A stretch of 64,000 nt of DNA. Origin: UKL13-2 sp038236905 (GTDB taxonomy: Bacteria > Pseudomonadota > Gammaproteobacteria > Burkholderiales > Usitatibacteraceae). Numbering within the stretch: the stretch's first letter is position 1; each line of letters begins with the position of its first letter. Below, piece by piece: positions 1 to 8,930 of this stretch. Location: NCBI GenBank assembly GCA_038236905.1, contig JBBRZG010000001.1:1-64000 (forward strand). The letters run 5' to 3'. Position numbers and translations under genes: made by a program. Below the pieces are notes generated by a model, which searched no databases, was not told the DNA's origin, and saw only the letters and a list, made by a program, of their open reading frames with translations.

Positions 1-1
1 A

Positions 2-862
2 CGTTATTTGTACGATGCGAAAAGCGGGGCATTAAGCAAGTTAGCCGACATCAATTCGTCCATCAAAGAATCGCAAATGGCGTTTATGAAACCGGTCAGC
101 TATAAATCACGCGACGGTCTCACGATCAATGGTTATCTGACTTTGCCGCAGGGCAAAGATGCGAGGAGTTTACCGGTTGTCATCAATCCACACGGCGGGC
201 CATGGGCGCGGGATATATGGGGCTACAACTCGGAAGTACAGTTTTTGGCGAATCGTGGCTACGCGGTATTGCAGATGAATTTTCGCGGCTCCACCGGCTA
301 TGGCCGCAAGTTCTGGGAAGCCTCGTTTCGCCAATGGGGCCGAACCATGCAGGACGATATTACCGATGGTGTGCAGTGGCTGATTAAAGAAGGCGTCGCT
401 GATCCCAAACGCGTGGCGATCTACGGTGGTAGCTACGGCGGCTATGCGACGCTTGCAGGCGTGACCTTGACACCGGATATCTATGCGGCGGCTGTGGATT
501 ATGTGGGCGTATCAAATATGTTCACCTTTATGAAAACGATCCCTCCGTATTGGGAGCCGCTGCGCGATATGTTTTATGAGATGGTCGGCAATCCGGAAAA
601 GGATAAGGAATTTTTACAGGCCGTATCGCCGATATTTTTAGCGGAGAAAATTAAAACGCCGCTATTTGTCGCGCAAGGTGCGAACGATCCGCGCGTGAAT
701 AAAGCCGAGTCCGAGCAGATTGTTGATGCGCTGAAAAAACGCGGTGTGGCCGTCGAATATATGTTGAAAGAAAACGAAGGACACGGGTTTCGCAATCAAG
801 AAAACCAGTTTGAGTTTTATGAAGCGATGGAGAAATTTTTGGCGAAGCACATGAAGGGTTAA
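2..862 (+). CDS. S9 family (prolyl oligopeptidase-like) peptidase, C-terminal part
   Basis: The reading frame is already open at base 2, so the gene begins outside the window and only its last 286 codons are present. This is the alpha/beta-hydrolase catalytic domain of an S9 serine peptidase. Numbering from the TTG at 8, the oxyanion region HGGPW is near residue 62, the nucleophile is Ser142 in GGSYGGYA, the acid is Asp227 in GANDPRV and the base is His259 in EGHGF. The beta-propeller that normally precedes this domain must lie upstream. The family cleaves short peptides or acyl-peptides; the substrate cannot be told from this fragment. A strong terminator follows. Confidence 0.93.
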   Translation, partial: RYLYDAKSGALSKLADINSSIKESQMAFMKPVSYKSRDGLTINGYLTLPQGKDARSLPVVINPHGGPWARDIWGYNSEVQFLANRGYAVLQMNFRGSTGYGRKFWEASFRQWGRTMQDDITDGVQWLIKEGVADPKRVAIYGGSYGGYATLAGVTLTPDIYAAAVDYVGVSNMFTFMKTIPPYWEPLRDMFYEMVGNPEKDKEFLQAVSPIFLAEKIKTPLFVAQGANDPRVNKAESEQIVDALKKRGVAVEYMLKENEGHGFRNQENQFEFYEAMEKFLAKHMKG

Positions 863-886
863 ACGTTTCACCCACGCAATACGAAA

Positions 887-920
887 AATCCCGACGAATT
901 AAATTCGTCGGGATTTTTTT
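887..920 (+). terminator. Rho-independent terminator after the S9 peptidase
   Basis: A 14-bp perfect inverted repeat (887-900 with 902-915, sequence AATCCCGACGAATT and its complement) runs into seven T residues. It lies 25 bases after the peptidase stop codon and isolates that gene from the methyltransferase that follows. Confidence 0.9.
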
Positions 921-954
921 ACATTTGCAGCGGCTAAAGCCATAAAATTCAGCT

Positions 955-1878
955 ATGTCCAAATCTAAATCAATCCTGCAAAAAAGCGTCGCCGAATCAA
1001 ACAAGCCCGAAGCCAAACCTGCAAACAAGCCAGCAGGTAAGCTAGCTGCCACAACAACTTACGATCTTCGCCCTGGCCAATCTGTTGAGCTACTAAAAGA
1101 GTTGCACATCCTCACCCGCGACGGGCGGATGAATCAGGACAGTCAGCGAAAATTGAAACAGGTTTATCACCTGTTTCAATTCATAGAGCCGTTATTAAAT
1201 GAAATTTCTGCTGCACAACCCGATATCAATCTGGTCGATCATGGCGCGGGTAAGTCGTATCTTGGCTTTATTTTGTACGATTTATTTTTCAAGGCGCGTG
1301 ACGACAATAGCCACATTTACGGCGTCGAACCCCGTGATGATCTGGTGCGGAAATCGCGCGCGCTGGCGACAAAGCTGGATTTTCCTCGCATGTCGTTTTT
1401 AAATTTATCGGCGGCGGCCTCAATCGCTTCTGAACAACTGCCCGCTCATATCGACATCGTGACCGCGCTGCACGCGTGCAATACAGCAACCGATGATGCT
1501 ATTCATTTTGCGTTGACGAAAAAAGCCAAGTTTATTGTTCTGGTGCCGTGCTGTCAGGCAGAAGTTGCCTCGATTTTCAACAAGCATAAAGGCGCTTCGC
1601 TAGCGAAAAGCGCGTTAACTGAAATCTGGCGACATCCGCTTCACACCCGCGAATTCGGCAGCCAGATTACGAACGTGCTGCGCTGCCTGCAATTAGAGGC
1701 CCACGGCTACCAAGTCAAAGTGACCGAGCTGATCGGCTGGGAGCACTCGATGAAAAACGAGCTCATCATCGCAAGCTATAAAGACCTGCCGCGCCGTCGC
1801 CCCACCGAGCGCCTGCATGAGGTGTTGGATACCTTGGGATTGAGCGAAATGCGAGACCGATTCTTTACGCCGGTTTGA
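955..1878 (+). CDS. SAM-dependent methyltransferase (Methyltransf_32-like)
   Basis: A 307-residue soluble protein. After a Lys/Ala-rich, probably disordered N-terminus of about 35 residues comes a Rossmann-type methyltransferase core with the SAM loop VDHGAGKSYLGF near residue 95. A VPCCQAEV motif near residue 197 is characteristic of the METTL25/RRNAD-like group (Methyltransf_32). Members are predicted methyltransferases with poorly known substrates, so no reaction is assigned. It stands alone between two terminators. The ATG at 955 is the first in frame and gives a normal length. No signal peptide or membrane segment is seen. Confidence 0.8.
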   Translation: MSKSKSILQKSVAESNKPEAKPANKPAGKLAATTTYDLRPGQSVELLKELHILTRDGRMNQDSQRKLKQVYHLFQFIEPLLNEISAAQPDINLVDHGAGKSYLGFILYDLFFKARDDNSHIYGVEPRDDLVRKSRALATKLDFPRMSFLNLSAAASIASEQLPAHIDIVTALHACNTATDDAIHFALTKKAKFIVLVPCCQAEVASIFNKHKGASLAKSALTEIWRHPLHTREFGSQITNVLRCLQLEAHGYQVKVTELIGWEHSMKNELIIASYKDLPRRRPTERLHEVLDTLGLSEMRDRFFTPV

Positions 1879-1903
1879 CACCAGAGACGCGATAGCGTAA
1901 TTT

Positions 1904-1978
1904 CACATTGCGCCGATTTGAAGATCAGCTTGCGGGCGCGGGGAGTTGTCACCATCTCCAATAAATACGGCTAAAGCG
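1904..1978 (+). promoter_or_regulatory. Probable SAM-II riboswitch aptamer upstream of metX
   Basis: The leader carries the landmarks of the SAM-II (metA/metX) aptamer in order: P1 strand GCGCC (1910-1914), GATTTG (1915-1920), GCTTGC (1928-1933), the closing P1 strand GGCGC (1935-1939), an A-rich stretch AATAAATA (1960-1967) and the pseudoknot strand with GCTAAAG (1970-1976). Between P1 and the A-rich strand sits an extra small hairpin, GGAG (1942-1945) pairing with CTCC (1956-1959). It lies directly before metX, a classic SAM-II target, and is followed by a terminator. The recognition is by eye from the known consensus. Binding would let S-adenosylmethionine shut off homoserine acylation. 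Confidence 0.8.
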
Positions 1979-1995
1979 GCTATCTGAAATCATAG

Positions 1996-2030
1996 AAAGC
2001 CCGCCAGTCCAAACTGATCGGGCTTTTTTG
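1996..2030 (+). terminator. Rho-independent terminator, likely expression platform of the metX leader
   Basis: Stem AAAGCCCG (1996-2003) pairs with CGGGCTTT (2019-2026) around a 15-base loop and ends in a run of T. It ends about 14 bases before the metX ATG, far from the methyltransferase stop at 1878, and immediately follows the SAM-II-like aptamer. It is therefore better read as the switchable terminator of metX than as the end of the upstream gene. It could serve both roles. Confidence 0.75.
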
Positions 2031-2043
2031 TTGTTTGGAAATT

Positions 2044-3207
2044 ATGATTGCATCTCCCTTAAAAATGCATTTTGCTGAACCACTTCAACTGGCCAGCGGT
2101 GACGTGTTGAGTGAGTACAGCCTGGCGTTCGAGACCTATGGAACCCTGAACGCGCATAAGACCAATGCGGTGCTGATTTGTCACGCCCTCAATGCGTCAC
2201 ATCACGTGGCCGGAGTATATGAGAATCAAGCCAAAAGCGAAGGCTGGTGGGACAACATGGTCGGCCCCGGCAAGCCGGTGGATACCGACCACTTGTTTGT
2301 GATCGGCGTAAACAATCTGGGCTCATGTTTCGGCTCTACCGGCCCACTCTCAACAAATCCGGCCACGGGAAAGCCCTACGGCGCAAGTTTCCCGATGGTG
2401 ACGGTAGAGGATTGGGTGGATTCGCATGTGCGACTGCTTGATCAGCTGGGTATCCGCCGGCTTGCCGCGGTCATGGGCGGCTCGCTGGGAGGCATGCAGG
2501 CGATGTGCATGAGCTATCGCTATCCAGATCGAGTTCGACATGCCATTGTCATCGCGGCCGCGCCTAATTTGTCGGCGCAAAATATTGCGTTTAACGAGGT
2601 CGCGCGGCAGGCGATCATGACCGATCCAGATTTCTACGGCGGCAATTTTGAGGCCAAAAATACCGTGCCAAAAAATGGCTTGATGGTGGCCCGCATGATC
2701 GGCCACATCACCTATATCTCGGATGATCAGATGGAAACAAAATTCGGGCGGGGGTTAAGCAAAAGCAGCAAAGACAGCATCGTTCCTCCAGCGGAAAGTC
2801 CCGCTAATCTCAAGTTTTCCTCAGAGCCTGAGTTTCAGATCGAGTCTTATTTGCGGTATCAAGGGGAGAAGTTTTCGCGTTATTACGATGCGAATACTTA
2901 TTTACGCGTCACCAAGGCGCTCGATTATTTTGATCCCGCAGCGGAGCATGGCGGTGATCTGGCGAAAGCCTTCACACCGGCCACCGCTAAATTTTTGGTG
3001 ATTTCATTCACCACCGATTGGCGGTTCTCGCCGGCGCGTTCGCGTGAAATCGTGAAGGCATTGCTAGATGACAAGAAAGAGGTGACCTACGCGGAGATTG
3101 ATGCACCGCACGGTCATGATGCGTTTTTGCTCGATAACGCGCTGTATCACCGCACTGTGCGCGCCTACTTTGAACATGTCGTTATAGGCGGCGAGGTAAA
3201 TTTATGA
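2044..3207 (+). CDS. metX: Homoserine O-acyltransferase MetX (acetyl- or succinyl-)
   Basis: This enzyme acylates the hydroxyl of L-homoserine, the committed step of methionine synthesis. It is an alpha/beta-hydrolase-fold protein of 387 residues from the ATG at 2044, preceded by GGAA; a TTG three codons earlier is less likely. The nucleophile is Ser147 in GGSLGGM, the acid lies in FTTDWRFSP and the base in HGHDAF near the C-terminus. The neighbour metW starts inside its stop codon (ATGA). MetX proteins paired with MetW in proteobacteria have often proved to use succinyl-CoA, so the acyl donor is left open. Expression is probably SAM-controlled through the leader. Confidence 0.95.
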   Translation: MIASPLKMHFAEPLQLASGDVLSEYSLAFETYGTLNAHKTNAVLICHALNASHHVAGVYENQAKSEGWWDNMVGPGKPVDTDHLFVIGVNNLGSCFGSTGPLSTNPATGKPYGASFPMVTVEDWVDSHVRLLDQLGIRRLAAVMGGSLGGMQAMCMSYRYPDRVRHAIVIAAAPNLSAQNIAFNEVARQAIMTDPDFYGGNFEAKNTVPKNGLMVARMIGHITYISDDQMETKFGRGLSKSSKDSIVPPAESPANLKFSSEPEFQIESYLRYQGEKFSRYYDANTYLRVTKALDYFDPAAEHGGDLAKAFTPATAKFLVISFTTDWRFSPARSREIVKALLDDKKEVTYAEIDAPHGHDAFLLDNALYHRTVRAYFEHVVIGGEVNL

Positions 3208-3800
3208 TTACGCGCGCTGATTTTGAAGCGATTGCAACGTGGATTCCCGCAGGGTCGCGTGTATTGGATTTAGGTTGCGGTGACGGCTCGCTTCTCGCTT
3301 ATTTAAAAGCTACGCGTAATGTTGAGGGCTATGGGATAGAGAACGATGGCGCCTCGATTGTGCGTTGCATTCAAACGGGTGTGAACGTGATTCAAATGAA
3401 CATTGAATCGGGTATGAAAGAAATAGCCGATCAATCGTTTGATATTGTGATTTTGTCGCAAACACTACAGGCCATGAAGCGAACAGAAAGCGTGGTCGCA
3501 GATATGTTGCGGGTCGGGCGCGAGGCGATTGTGACGTTTCCCAATTTTGGCTACTGGCGGCACCGTGTACAGATTGCGCTCGGCGGGCATATGCCCGTAT
3601 CCAACGACCTACCGTACCAATGGTTTGATACGCCCAATGTGCATTTATGCACGATTGCTGATTTTGAGGCCTTTTGCCGGGACCGCAAATATCGTTTGCT
3701 GGGGCGGATGGTGTTTAACCACGAGCGCGAACAAACCGTTTTACCTAACTTGCTCGGCACGCTGGCGCTGTATCGGCTCACACGTGATCGAGTGGCGTAG
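3204..3800 (+). CDS. metW: Methionine biosynthesis protein MetW
   Basis: A 198-residue class I methyltransferase-fold protein with a glycine-rich SAM loop VLDLGCGDGSLL at about residues 20-31. Its start overlaps the metX stop by four bases (ATGA), so the two are translationally coupled. MetW is known as the partner of MetX in many proteobacteria and is needed for full homoserine acyltransferase activity. Whether it methylates anything is unclear. The pair is closed by a hairpin terminator 78 bases downstream. Confidence 0.93.
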   Translation: MITRADFEAIATWIPAGSRVLDLGCGDGSLLAYLKATRNVEGYGIENDGASIVRCIQTGVNVIQMNIESGMKEIADQSFDIVILSQTLQAMKRTESVVADMLRVGREAIVTFPNFGYWRHRVQIALGGHMPVSNDLPYQWFDTPNVHLCTIADFEAFCRDRKYRLLGRMVFNHEREQTVLPNLLGTLALYRLTRDRVA

Positions 3801-3877
3801 CCTAGTTATTAGCGCCGATTGTTGGGCGCTTGCAATATACCGTTGAGCTTTGGCGTGAAAATCAAACCATGAAAGCA

Positions 3878-3912
3878 AACGATCCAGCGTAGACAGCTGG
3901 ATCGTTGTTTTT
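3878..3912 (+). terminator. Terminator between metW and the convergent response regulator
   Basis: An inverted repeat (3878-3887 with 3897-3906, arm AACGATCCAGC and its complement) around a short loop is followed by GTTTTTT. It ends the metX-metW transcript. The minus-strand side has a weaker T run, so it may work partly in both directions for the convergent regulator that stops at 3917. Confidence 0.85.
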
Positions 3913-3916
3913 TGCG

Positions 3917-4621
3917 CTACTTCCGCTTGGTTACAGGAGGGGGCGCGGGTGGTGGATCCAGTTCATTAGCCAACACCGCATATCTCAGTAGCTCGGAAGT
4001 CGTACGGGTGCCCAGCTTGCGTTTGATATTGGCGCGATGGACATCAATCGTGCGAATGCTCAAGCCCAGCGTCTGTGCAATGTTTTTGCTCGACAAGCCA
4101 CGGCCAATATAACGAAAGACTTCTTTTTCACGCACCGACAACGTCGCCGAGCGGGGGCGGAACATAGCCGAGGAGTCGGAACCGTAACCAAAATCCGATT
4201 CTGGCTGAACCGCTTGTGCCTTGGCGCTGGCGGACCAGAACTCCTTGCCATTGGCAACCGCGGTGATGGCATCTGCCAGATCTTTGGTGACGCTCATTTT
4301 GGAAACAAGGCCGTGTGCGCCTGCATCGCGTGACGACTTGATGGCCGCCGGCGTATCAAAGCCGGAAAGCATCAGAATTCGCGTGTCCCGGAATTCGTGA
4401 TGTACGGTACGGGCTAGATCAACGCCGCTCATGGCGGGCAGCATGATGTCGGAGAGCAGCAGATTTACGGGAGAATGGCGCATGTGGTGAAGCGCGGCTT
4501 CGGCCGAGTTTGCTTCAAATACAAGCGCATACCCACGCAGCGAGCGAATGAAGGCCGCTAAGCCAGCGCGCATCATGGGGTGGTCATCTACCAGTCCGAC
4601 TAAGATATTGGATTTGCTCAT
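3917..4621 (-). CDS. LuxR/NarL-family response regulator (orphan)
   Basis: A 234-residue two-domain transcription factor. The receiver domain (residues 5-120) has the acidic pair Asp12/Asp13, phosphoacceptor Asp58 in LLLSDIMLP and a conserved Lys in VSKM. The C-terminal LuxR-type helix-turn-helix (about 165-225) contains LSVREKEV and IRTIDVHRANIKRKL. It ends in a Pro-rich tail. The start is the ATG at 4621, with GGAG upstream; a longer frame reaching 4708 adds 29 residues unrelated to the family. No histidine kinase is adjacent, so its partner and targets are unknown. Confidence 0.9.
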   Translation of the reverse strand: MSKSNILVGLVDDHPMMRAGLAAFIRSLRGYALVFEANSAEAALHHMRHSPVNLLLSDIMLPAMSGVDLARTVHHEFRDTRILMLSGFDTPAAIKSSRDAGAHGLVSKMSVTKDLADAITAVANGKEFWSASAKAQAVQPESDFGYGSDSSAMFRPRSATLSVREKEVFRYIGRGLSSKNIAQTLGLSIRTIDVHRANIKRKLGTRTTSELLRYAVLANELDPPPAPPPVTKRK

Positions 4622-5306
4622 GGAATTATTGCTCCAGATAAAGAATGCGCTGTTGGCTAGCGCATAGGCACTGCGTCTGTTGGAAGCGCGACAGGATCTT
4701 AAAGGCAAACCAGCTTGCTAACCTATGCAGAAGCGAAAGCTTCAGCATCAACATGCTGACCCAAAATTGCAGGACAGCGTCGGCAGACAAATTGTCTTAC
4801 ACCATAAAATATTCGGGGCGAATGCTACATGGCCGGTATCTGGCGATGACGACAATGGCAACATAGCGCTCCGAACTCTGCGCGCGGATCGGGCGGTTTT
4901 ACCGCTCACGTTTTTTCTAACCATCATAAGAACTTACTTTCCCGACTAAAGTTCAGTTTCGTTCTGCACAACAAACGGCACTGACAGAGCTGCGAGATTT
5001 CGCCGGCGTGGGCAACAAAATACAACAAATCGCTGCCAACGACTTCTATAGCTTCATATTGCAAAAGTAGTTATACCACCTTGCTTACGCACAAAGCGTT
5101 GTGCTTAGTCAACTATTGTTAATTTAGGTTTTGGTTTTTTTGCCGAATACGCGGACCAGAAATGCACATGAATCAGTGGCCACTGCTAACGCATAAACGG
5201 GGCGGGGTCTATGCGGAAATGATGCGGAAGAACAAGGAACGATGGCCGGCAAACCGCAAATTCTCGATAGGGTGGGTGATTCAGACAGCTACGATGAATC
5301 GGTTTG
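4622..5306. other. 685-bp gene-free region
   Basis: No convincing coding frame is present on either strand. It contains the promoter of the response regulator and the 3' flank of the ABC-F gene. Visible structure: GCGGT-TTT-ACCGC (about 4894-4906) followed by a T6 run, a hairpin GCACAA-AGCG-TTGTGC (5089-5104), T-rich tracts at 5128-5141 and a perfect 12-bp palindrome CAGTGGCCACTG (5174-5185). A small RNA is possible but nothing here proves it. Confidence 0.5.
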
Positions 5307-7292
5307 CTAGGCCGCGTCTTCTTCCAATTTTTGTTGAACATCCAGCCATTCCCATTCAACGTCGGCAATTTCCGCCACCACCTCGCCCTGCCGCTTGAGC
5401 ATCTGTTGCAAGCGAGGTTTGTTGGTATCCACATAGGCATCTTCGGTCGCCAGCCATTGTTCAATATTGTCGCGTTCAGCGGTGACCGCTTTGAGCTTTT
5501 TTTCGAGTTCAACCAGCTTTTGCTCGAGCGGTTTGCGCGCCCCGGATTTTTTCTGCCGGACTTCGGCATCCGTGCGCTTTTGGTCTTTGCGATCCGCCGC
5601 TCCGCCAGCAATCTCCAGCACTGGCGCGGTGTTTGGCGCACTTTTGCTCGGGGATGCGCTCACAGGCTTGATATCCGATTTTTTCAGCCTGCGCTTGGCA
5701 TAGTCCTTCGCCCACTTTTTATAGTCGTCAAGGTCGCCTTCAAATTCGCCCACTTTGCCGTCCGCCACCAGCCACAGCTGATCCGCACAAGCTTTCAGCA
5801 AATGTCGGTCGTGGGCGACCACGACCAGCGTGCCTTCGAAATCTTGCAGCGCTTCCGCCACGGCCTCGCGCATCTCAATATCGAGGTGATTGGTCGGCTC
5901 ATCGAGCAGTAATAAATTCGGTTTTTGCCACACCAGCAACGCCAGCGCAAGCCGCGCCTTCTCACCGCCTGAAAACGGTGCAATCGCGGCATCGGCGTTC
6001 TTGCCGCGAAAATCAAATCCACCTAAAAAATCGCGAAATTCTTGTTCGCGTGTAGTGGGGTCCAGCCGCCGTAGATGATGAATTGGCGATTCATCCAAAC
6101 GCAGCTGCTCGATTTGGTGTTGCGCAAAATAACCAATCTTCAGGCCTTGGCCTTCGAACCGCCCGCCGTGCTGCAGTTCGAGCGTCGCCGCCAATGATTT
6201 CACGAGCGTGGATTTGCCTGCGCCGTTCGGCCCCAGCAGTCCAATTTTGTCGCCATAAAACAATCGCCATTCGACATTTTTCAGGATCGTTTTTTCGCCA
6301 GCCGCGGTTTTATAACCAAGATCAGCTTCCTTCAAATGCAAGAGCTGGCGCGGCTTGGCGACCGGTTCGCGAAATGAAAACGAAAACGGCGAATCAACGT
6401 GAGCGGCCGCAATCAGCTCCATTCGCTCCAGCGTTTTGATCCGCGATTGCGCCTGTTTGGCCTTGGTCGCTTTCGCCTTGAAGCGGTCAATGAAGGACTG
6501 CAAATGCGCGACCTGCCGCTGCTGTTTGATGTAAGCCGCGCCCTGTAACGACAACTGCATCGCGCGTGTACGCTCGAAGGTGGAATAGTTGCCGCCATAT
6601 TCGTTGAGCTTTTGTTGATCCAGATGGACAATGGTTTTCACCACCGCGTCTAAAAAATCCCGATCGTGGGTAATGAGCAATAACGTGCCCGGATAGGCCG
6701 CCAGCCAATCTTCCATCCACATGACTGCATCTAAATCCAAATGGTTGGTCGGCTCATCGAGCAACAGCAAATCGGAGCGGCACATCAGCGCCTGCGCGAG
6801 ATTCAGGCGCATTCGCCAGCCGCCGGAAAACGAGGCGACTTCTTGCGCCATTTGCTCATCCGTAAAACCAAGGCCAGACAGCAGCGACGCCGCGCGCGAA
6901 TTCGCCTGATAGCCGCCGATATGATCGTACTGCTCATGTAATTCGGCCAGCCGCTCACCCGATTTATCGTCATCGGTATGCTCCGCTTCCGCGACATCCA
7001 ACTGCGCTTCCAAAGCACGCAATTCTTTATCGCCATCCATGGTGTATTCAAGCGCCGTGCGATGCGAATGTGGCGTCTCTTGCGCAACGTGGGCTACCAC
7101 CCATTTCGCCGGCATCTCAAAATCACCCGCATCGGGTGTGACCTTATGCAGCAGCAACGAAAACAAGCTCGATTTGCCCGCCCCATTGGGGCCGATCAAG
7201 CCGACTTTATGGCCGGGAAACAGCGTTAAATTTGCGCCCTCAAGCAAGCGTTTTGCGCCACGGGCGAGGGTCAGATTGGTAAGTTTCAACAT
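5307..7292 (-). CDS. ABC-F family ATP-binding protein, YheS type
   Basis: A 661-residue protein with two ABC ATPase domains and no membrane segment, as in ABC-F proteins, which act on the ribosome during translation rather than in transport. Each half has a Walker A (GPNGAGKSS near residue 34; GPNGAGKST near 350), a signature (SGGWRMRLNLAQAL; SGGEKARLALALL) and a Walker B with LLLLDEPTNHLD. The linker and overall sequence resemble E. coli YheS closely (for example ALEYTMDGDKE and MELIAAAHVDSPF). The C-terminal 100 residues form a charged coiled coil. The precise cellular role of YheS is not settled. Confidence 0.93.
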   Translation of the reverse strand: MLKLTNLTLARGAKRLLEGANLTLFPGHKVGLIGPNGAGKSSLFSLLLHKVTPDAGDFEMPAKWVVAHVAQETPHSHRTALEYTMDGDKELRALEAQLDVAEAEHTDDDKSGERLAELHEQYDHIGGYQANSRAASLLSGLGFTDEQMAQEVASFSGGWRMRLNLAQALMCRSDLLLLDEPTNHLDLDAVMWMEDWLAAYPGTLLLITHDRDFLDAVVKTIVHLDQQKLNEYGGNYSTFERTRAMQLSLQGAAYIKQQRQVAHLQSFIDRFKAKATKAKQAQSRIKTLERMELIAAAHVDSPFSFSFREPVAKPRQLLHLKEADLGYKTAAGEKTILKNVEWRLFYGDKIGLLGPNGAGKSTLVKSLAATLELQHGGRFEGQGLKIGYFAQHQIEQLRLDESPIHHLRRLDPTTREQEFRDFLGGFDFRGKNADAAIAPFSGGEKARLALALLVWQKPNLLLLDEPTNHLDIEMREAVAEALQDFEGTLVVVAHDRHLLKACADQLWLVADGKVGEFEGDLDDYKKWAKDYAKRRLKKSDIKPVSASPSKSAPNTAPVLEIAGGAADRKDQKRTDAEVRQKKSGARKPLEQKLVELEKKLKAVTAERDNIEQWLATEDAYVDTNKPRLQQMLKRQGEVVAEIADVEWEWLDVQQKLEEDAA

Positions 7293-7388
7293 AAATTCAA
7301 CACTGCTTTTTCGTAAATTTTTCGTTTAGCGTTTTACAGCTATTGGACGCACTAATTTTGATGAACCTCGTTGTTACGTTCAACGAAA

Positions 7389-8162
7389 TCAAAATTTGTA
7401 ATCGTAATCAATTGACAGCGGCGCATGATCTGAAAACCGCTCATCCTTGTAAATCCGGGCGTACTCCGCGCAAGCCGCAATTGCCGGTGTGGCGATGTGA
7501 TAGTCGATCCGCCAGCCGACGTTTTTTTCATACGCTGCGCCGCGATTGGACCACCACGTATATTGATCTGGCAACGGAATCAGGCGACGAAAAACGTCGA
7601 CGTAACCAATCTCATCAAATAATTTTGTCAGCCATTCGCGCTCCTCCGGCAAAAATCCGGAATTCTTTTTATTGCCGCGCCAATTTTTTAAATCAATCTC
7701 TTTATGCGCAATATTCCAATCGCCGACGATCACAAATTCGCGCCCGCTGGCTTTAAGCGCGTGCAGATGCGGCATGAAGGCCTCCATAAATCGAAATTTC
7801 TTCGCTTGCGATTCTTCGGACGCCGAGCCGGACGGAACATAGAGCGAAATGACGCTCAAATGTCCAAAATCAGCCTGTAAAAATCGCCCTTCGGCATCAA
7901 TCCACGCAATGCCGGTACCGATTTGCACGCGATCGGGCTCACGCTTCGAATAGAGCGCCACACCTGCATAGCCCTTTTTGTCCGCTGGATGATAAAACGC
8001 ATGCCAACCCTTCCAAGGTTGGGCAGCCTCGGGAATATCGCTTTCCAAGGCTTTAATCTCCTGCAAACAAATAACGTCCGCCCTTTGACGCTTGAGCCAC
8101 GTAAACATGCCTTTGGTGGTGGCCGAACGGATGCCGTTGCAGTTCGCCGTGATAATTCGCAT
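7389..8162 (-). CDS. xth: Exodeoxyribonuclease III
   Basis: A 257-residue exonuclease III/AP endonuclease of base-excision repair, cutting the backbone 5' of abasic sites and degrading 3' ends. All hallmarks are visible: N-terminal ITANCNGIRS, metal ligand Glu35 in LQEIKA, Asp148 and Asn150 in VGDWNIAH, and the C-terminal Asp245-His246 in SDHAPL. It is divergent from pyrE with about 75 bases between the starts, so the two share a promoter region; an xth-pyrE arrangement is common in betaproteobacteria. Confidence 0.95.
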   Translation of the reverse strand: MRIITANCNGIRSATTKGMFTWLKRQRADVICLQEIKALESDIPEAAQPWKGWHAFYHPADKKGYAGVALYSKREPDRVQIGTGIAWIDAEGRFLQADFGHLSVISLYVPSGSASEESQAKKFRFMEAFMPHLHALKASGREFVIVGDWNIAHKEIDLKNWRGNKKNSGFLPEEREWLTKLFDEIGYVDVFRRLIPLPDQYTWWSNRGAAYEKNVGWRIDYHIATPAIAACAEYARIYKDERFSDHAPLSIDYDYKF

Positions 8163-8238
8163 AGAAAATATAAAAAAATTGAAAAATTAACTCCGAAACG
8201 CGATTATCCTTCATCTATAACCTTTTGATTGTTTATTC

Positions 8239-8919
8239 ATGACCGTACTCGCTGCCCCGACTGCTGATTTTCGTCAACAATTTGTTGAGTTCGCGATTCG
8301 CCAGGAAGCGCTCTGTTTTGGAGAATTCAAGACCAAGGCGGGTCGTCTATCCCCGTATTTTTTTAATTCGGGGCTCTTTAGTGATGGCGAGTCTCTCGCG
8401 CGATTAACCCATTTTTACGCTCAGGCCGCGCTGGCTTCGGGGCTCAAAATCGACACCATCTTCGGGCCGGCATACAAGGGCATTACACTGGCCGCGGGTA
8501 CCGCAATGGCAATGGCCAATTTGGGCCACAACCGCCCGTTTTGCTATAACCGTAAAGAGGTCAAGGATCACGGCGAGGGCGGGCTGATCGTGGGTGCACC
8601 GCTGACAGGCAATGTGCTGATTGTTGACGACGTGATTTCGGACGGCGCCTCCAAACGCGAATCTGTTGAAATGATCCTTGCTGCGGGTGCCACGCCCATC
8701 GGCGTACTAATTGCCTTAGATCGTCAGGAAGTGGGCATAAAAGCTGGCAGCACACAGTCCGCAGCACAAGAATTCAACCAAACTACGGGCATTCCCGTTA
8801 TTGCGGTGGCCACACTCGCCGATATCGTGGCATATTTGGAAAAACCCGCAGAAGGTAAACAAAGCGATAAACTTCGGTCAATTGAAGCGTATCGAAAGCA
8901 ATACGGCGCAATAATTTAA
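8239..8919 (+). CDS. pyrE: Orotate phosphoribosyltransferase
   Basis: Catalyses orotate + PRPP to orotidine 5'-phosphate in pyrimidine synthesis. It is 226 residues long, usual for PyrE. The PRPP-binding signature VLIVDDVISDGASKRE lies near residues 130-145, and FGPAYKGI plus the lysine-containing YNRKEVKDHGEGG loop match the active-site segments. The ATG at 8239 follows a short AT-rich leader. The DUF4124 gene starts 11 bases after its stop codon and is probably cotranscribed. Confidence 0.95.
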   Translation: MTVLAAPTADFRQQFVEFAIRQEALCFGEFKTKAGRLSPYFFNSGLFSDGESLARLTHFYAQAALASGLKIDTIFGPAYKGITLAAGTAMAMANLGHNRPFCYNRKEVKDHGEGGLIVGAPLTGNVLIVDDVISDGASKRESVEMILAAGATPIGVLIALDRQEVGIKAGSTQSAAQEFNQTTGIPVIAVATLADIVAYLEKPAEGKQSDKLRSIEAYRKQYGAII

Positions 8920-8930
8920 TTAAATAATTT

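Noticed and set aside
1996..2030. Hairpin read as the simple terminator of the methyltransferase gene
   Set aside because: It is 118 bases after that stop but only 14 bases before metX and directly behind the SAM-II-like aptamer, so a switchable role for metX fits better.
4645..5398. Short plus-strand frames in the region 4.6-5.4 kb
   Set aside because: No ribosome sites, unusual residue composition and overlap with the ABC-F gene; judged to be chance frames.
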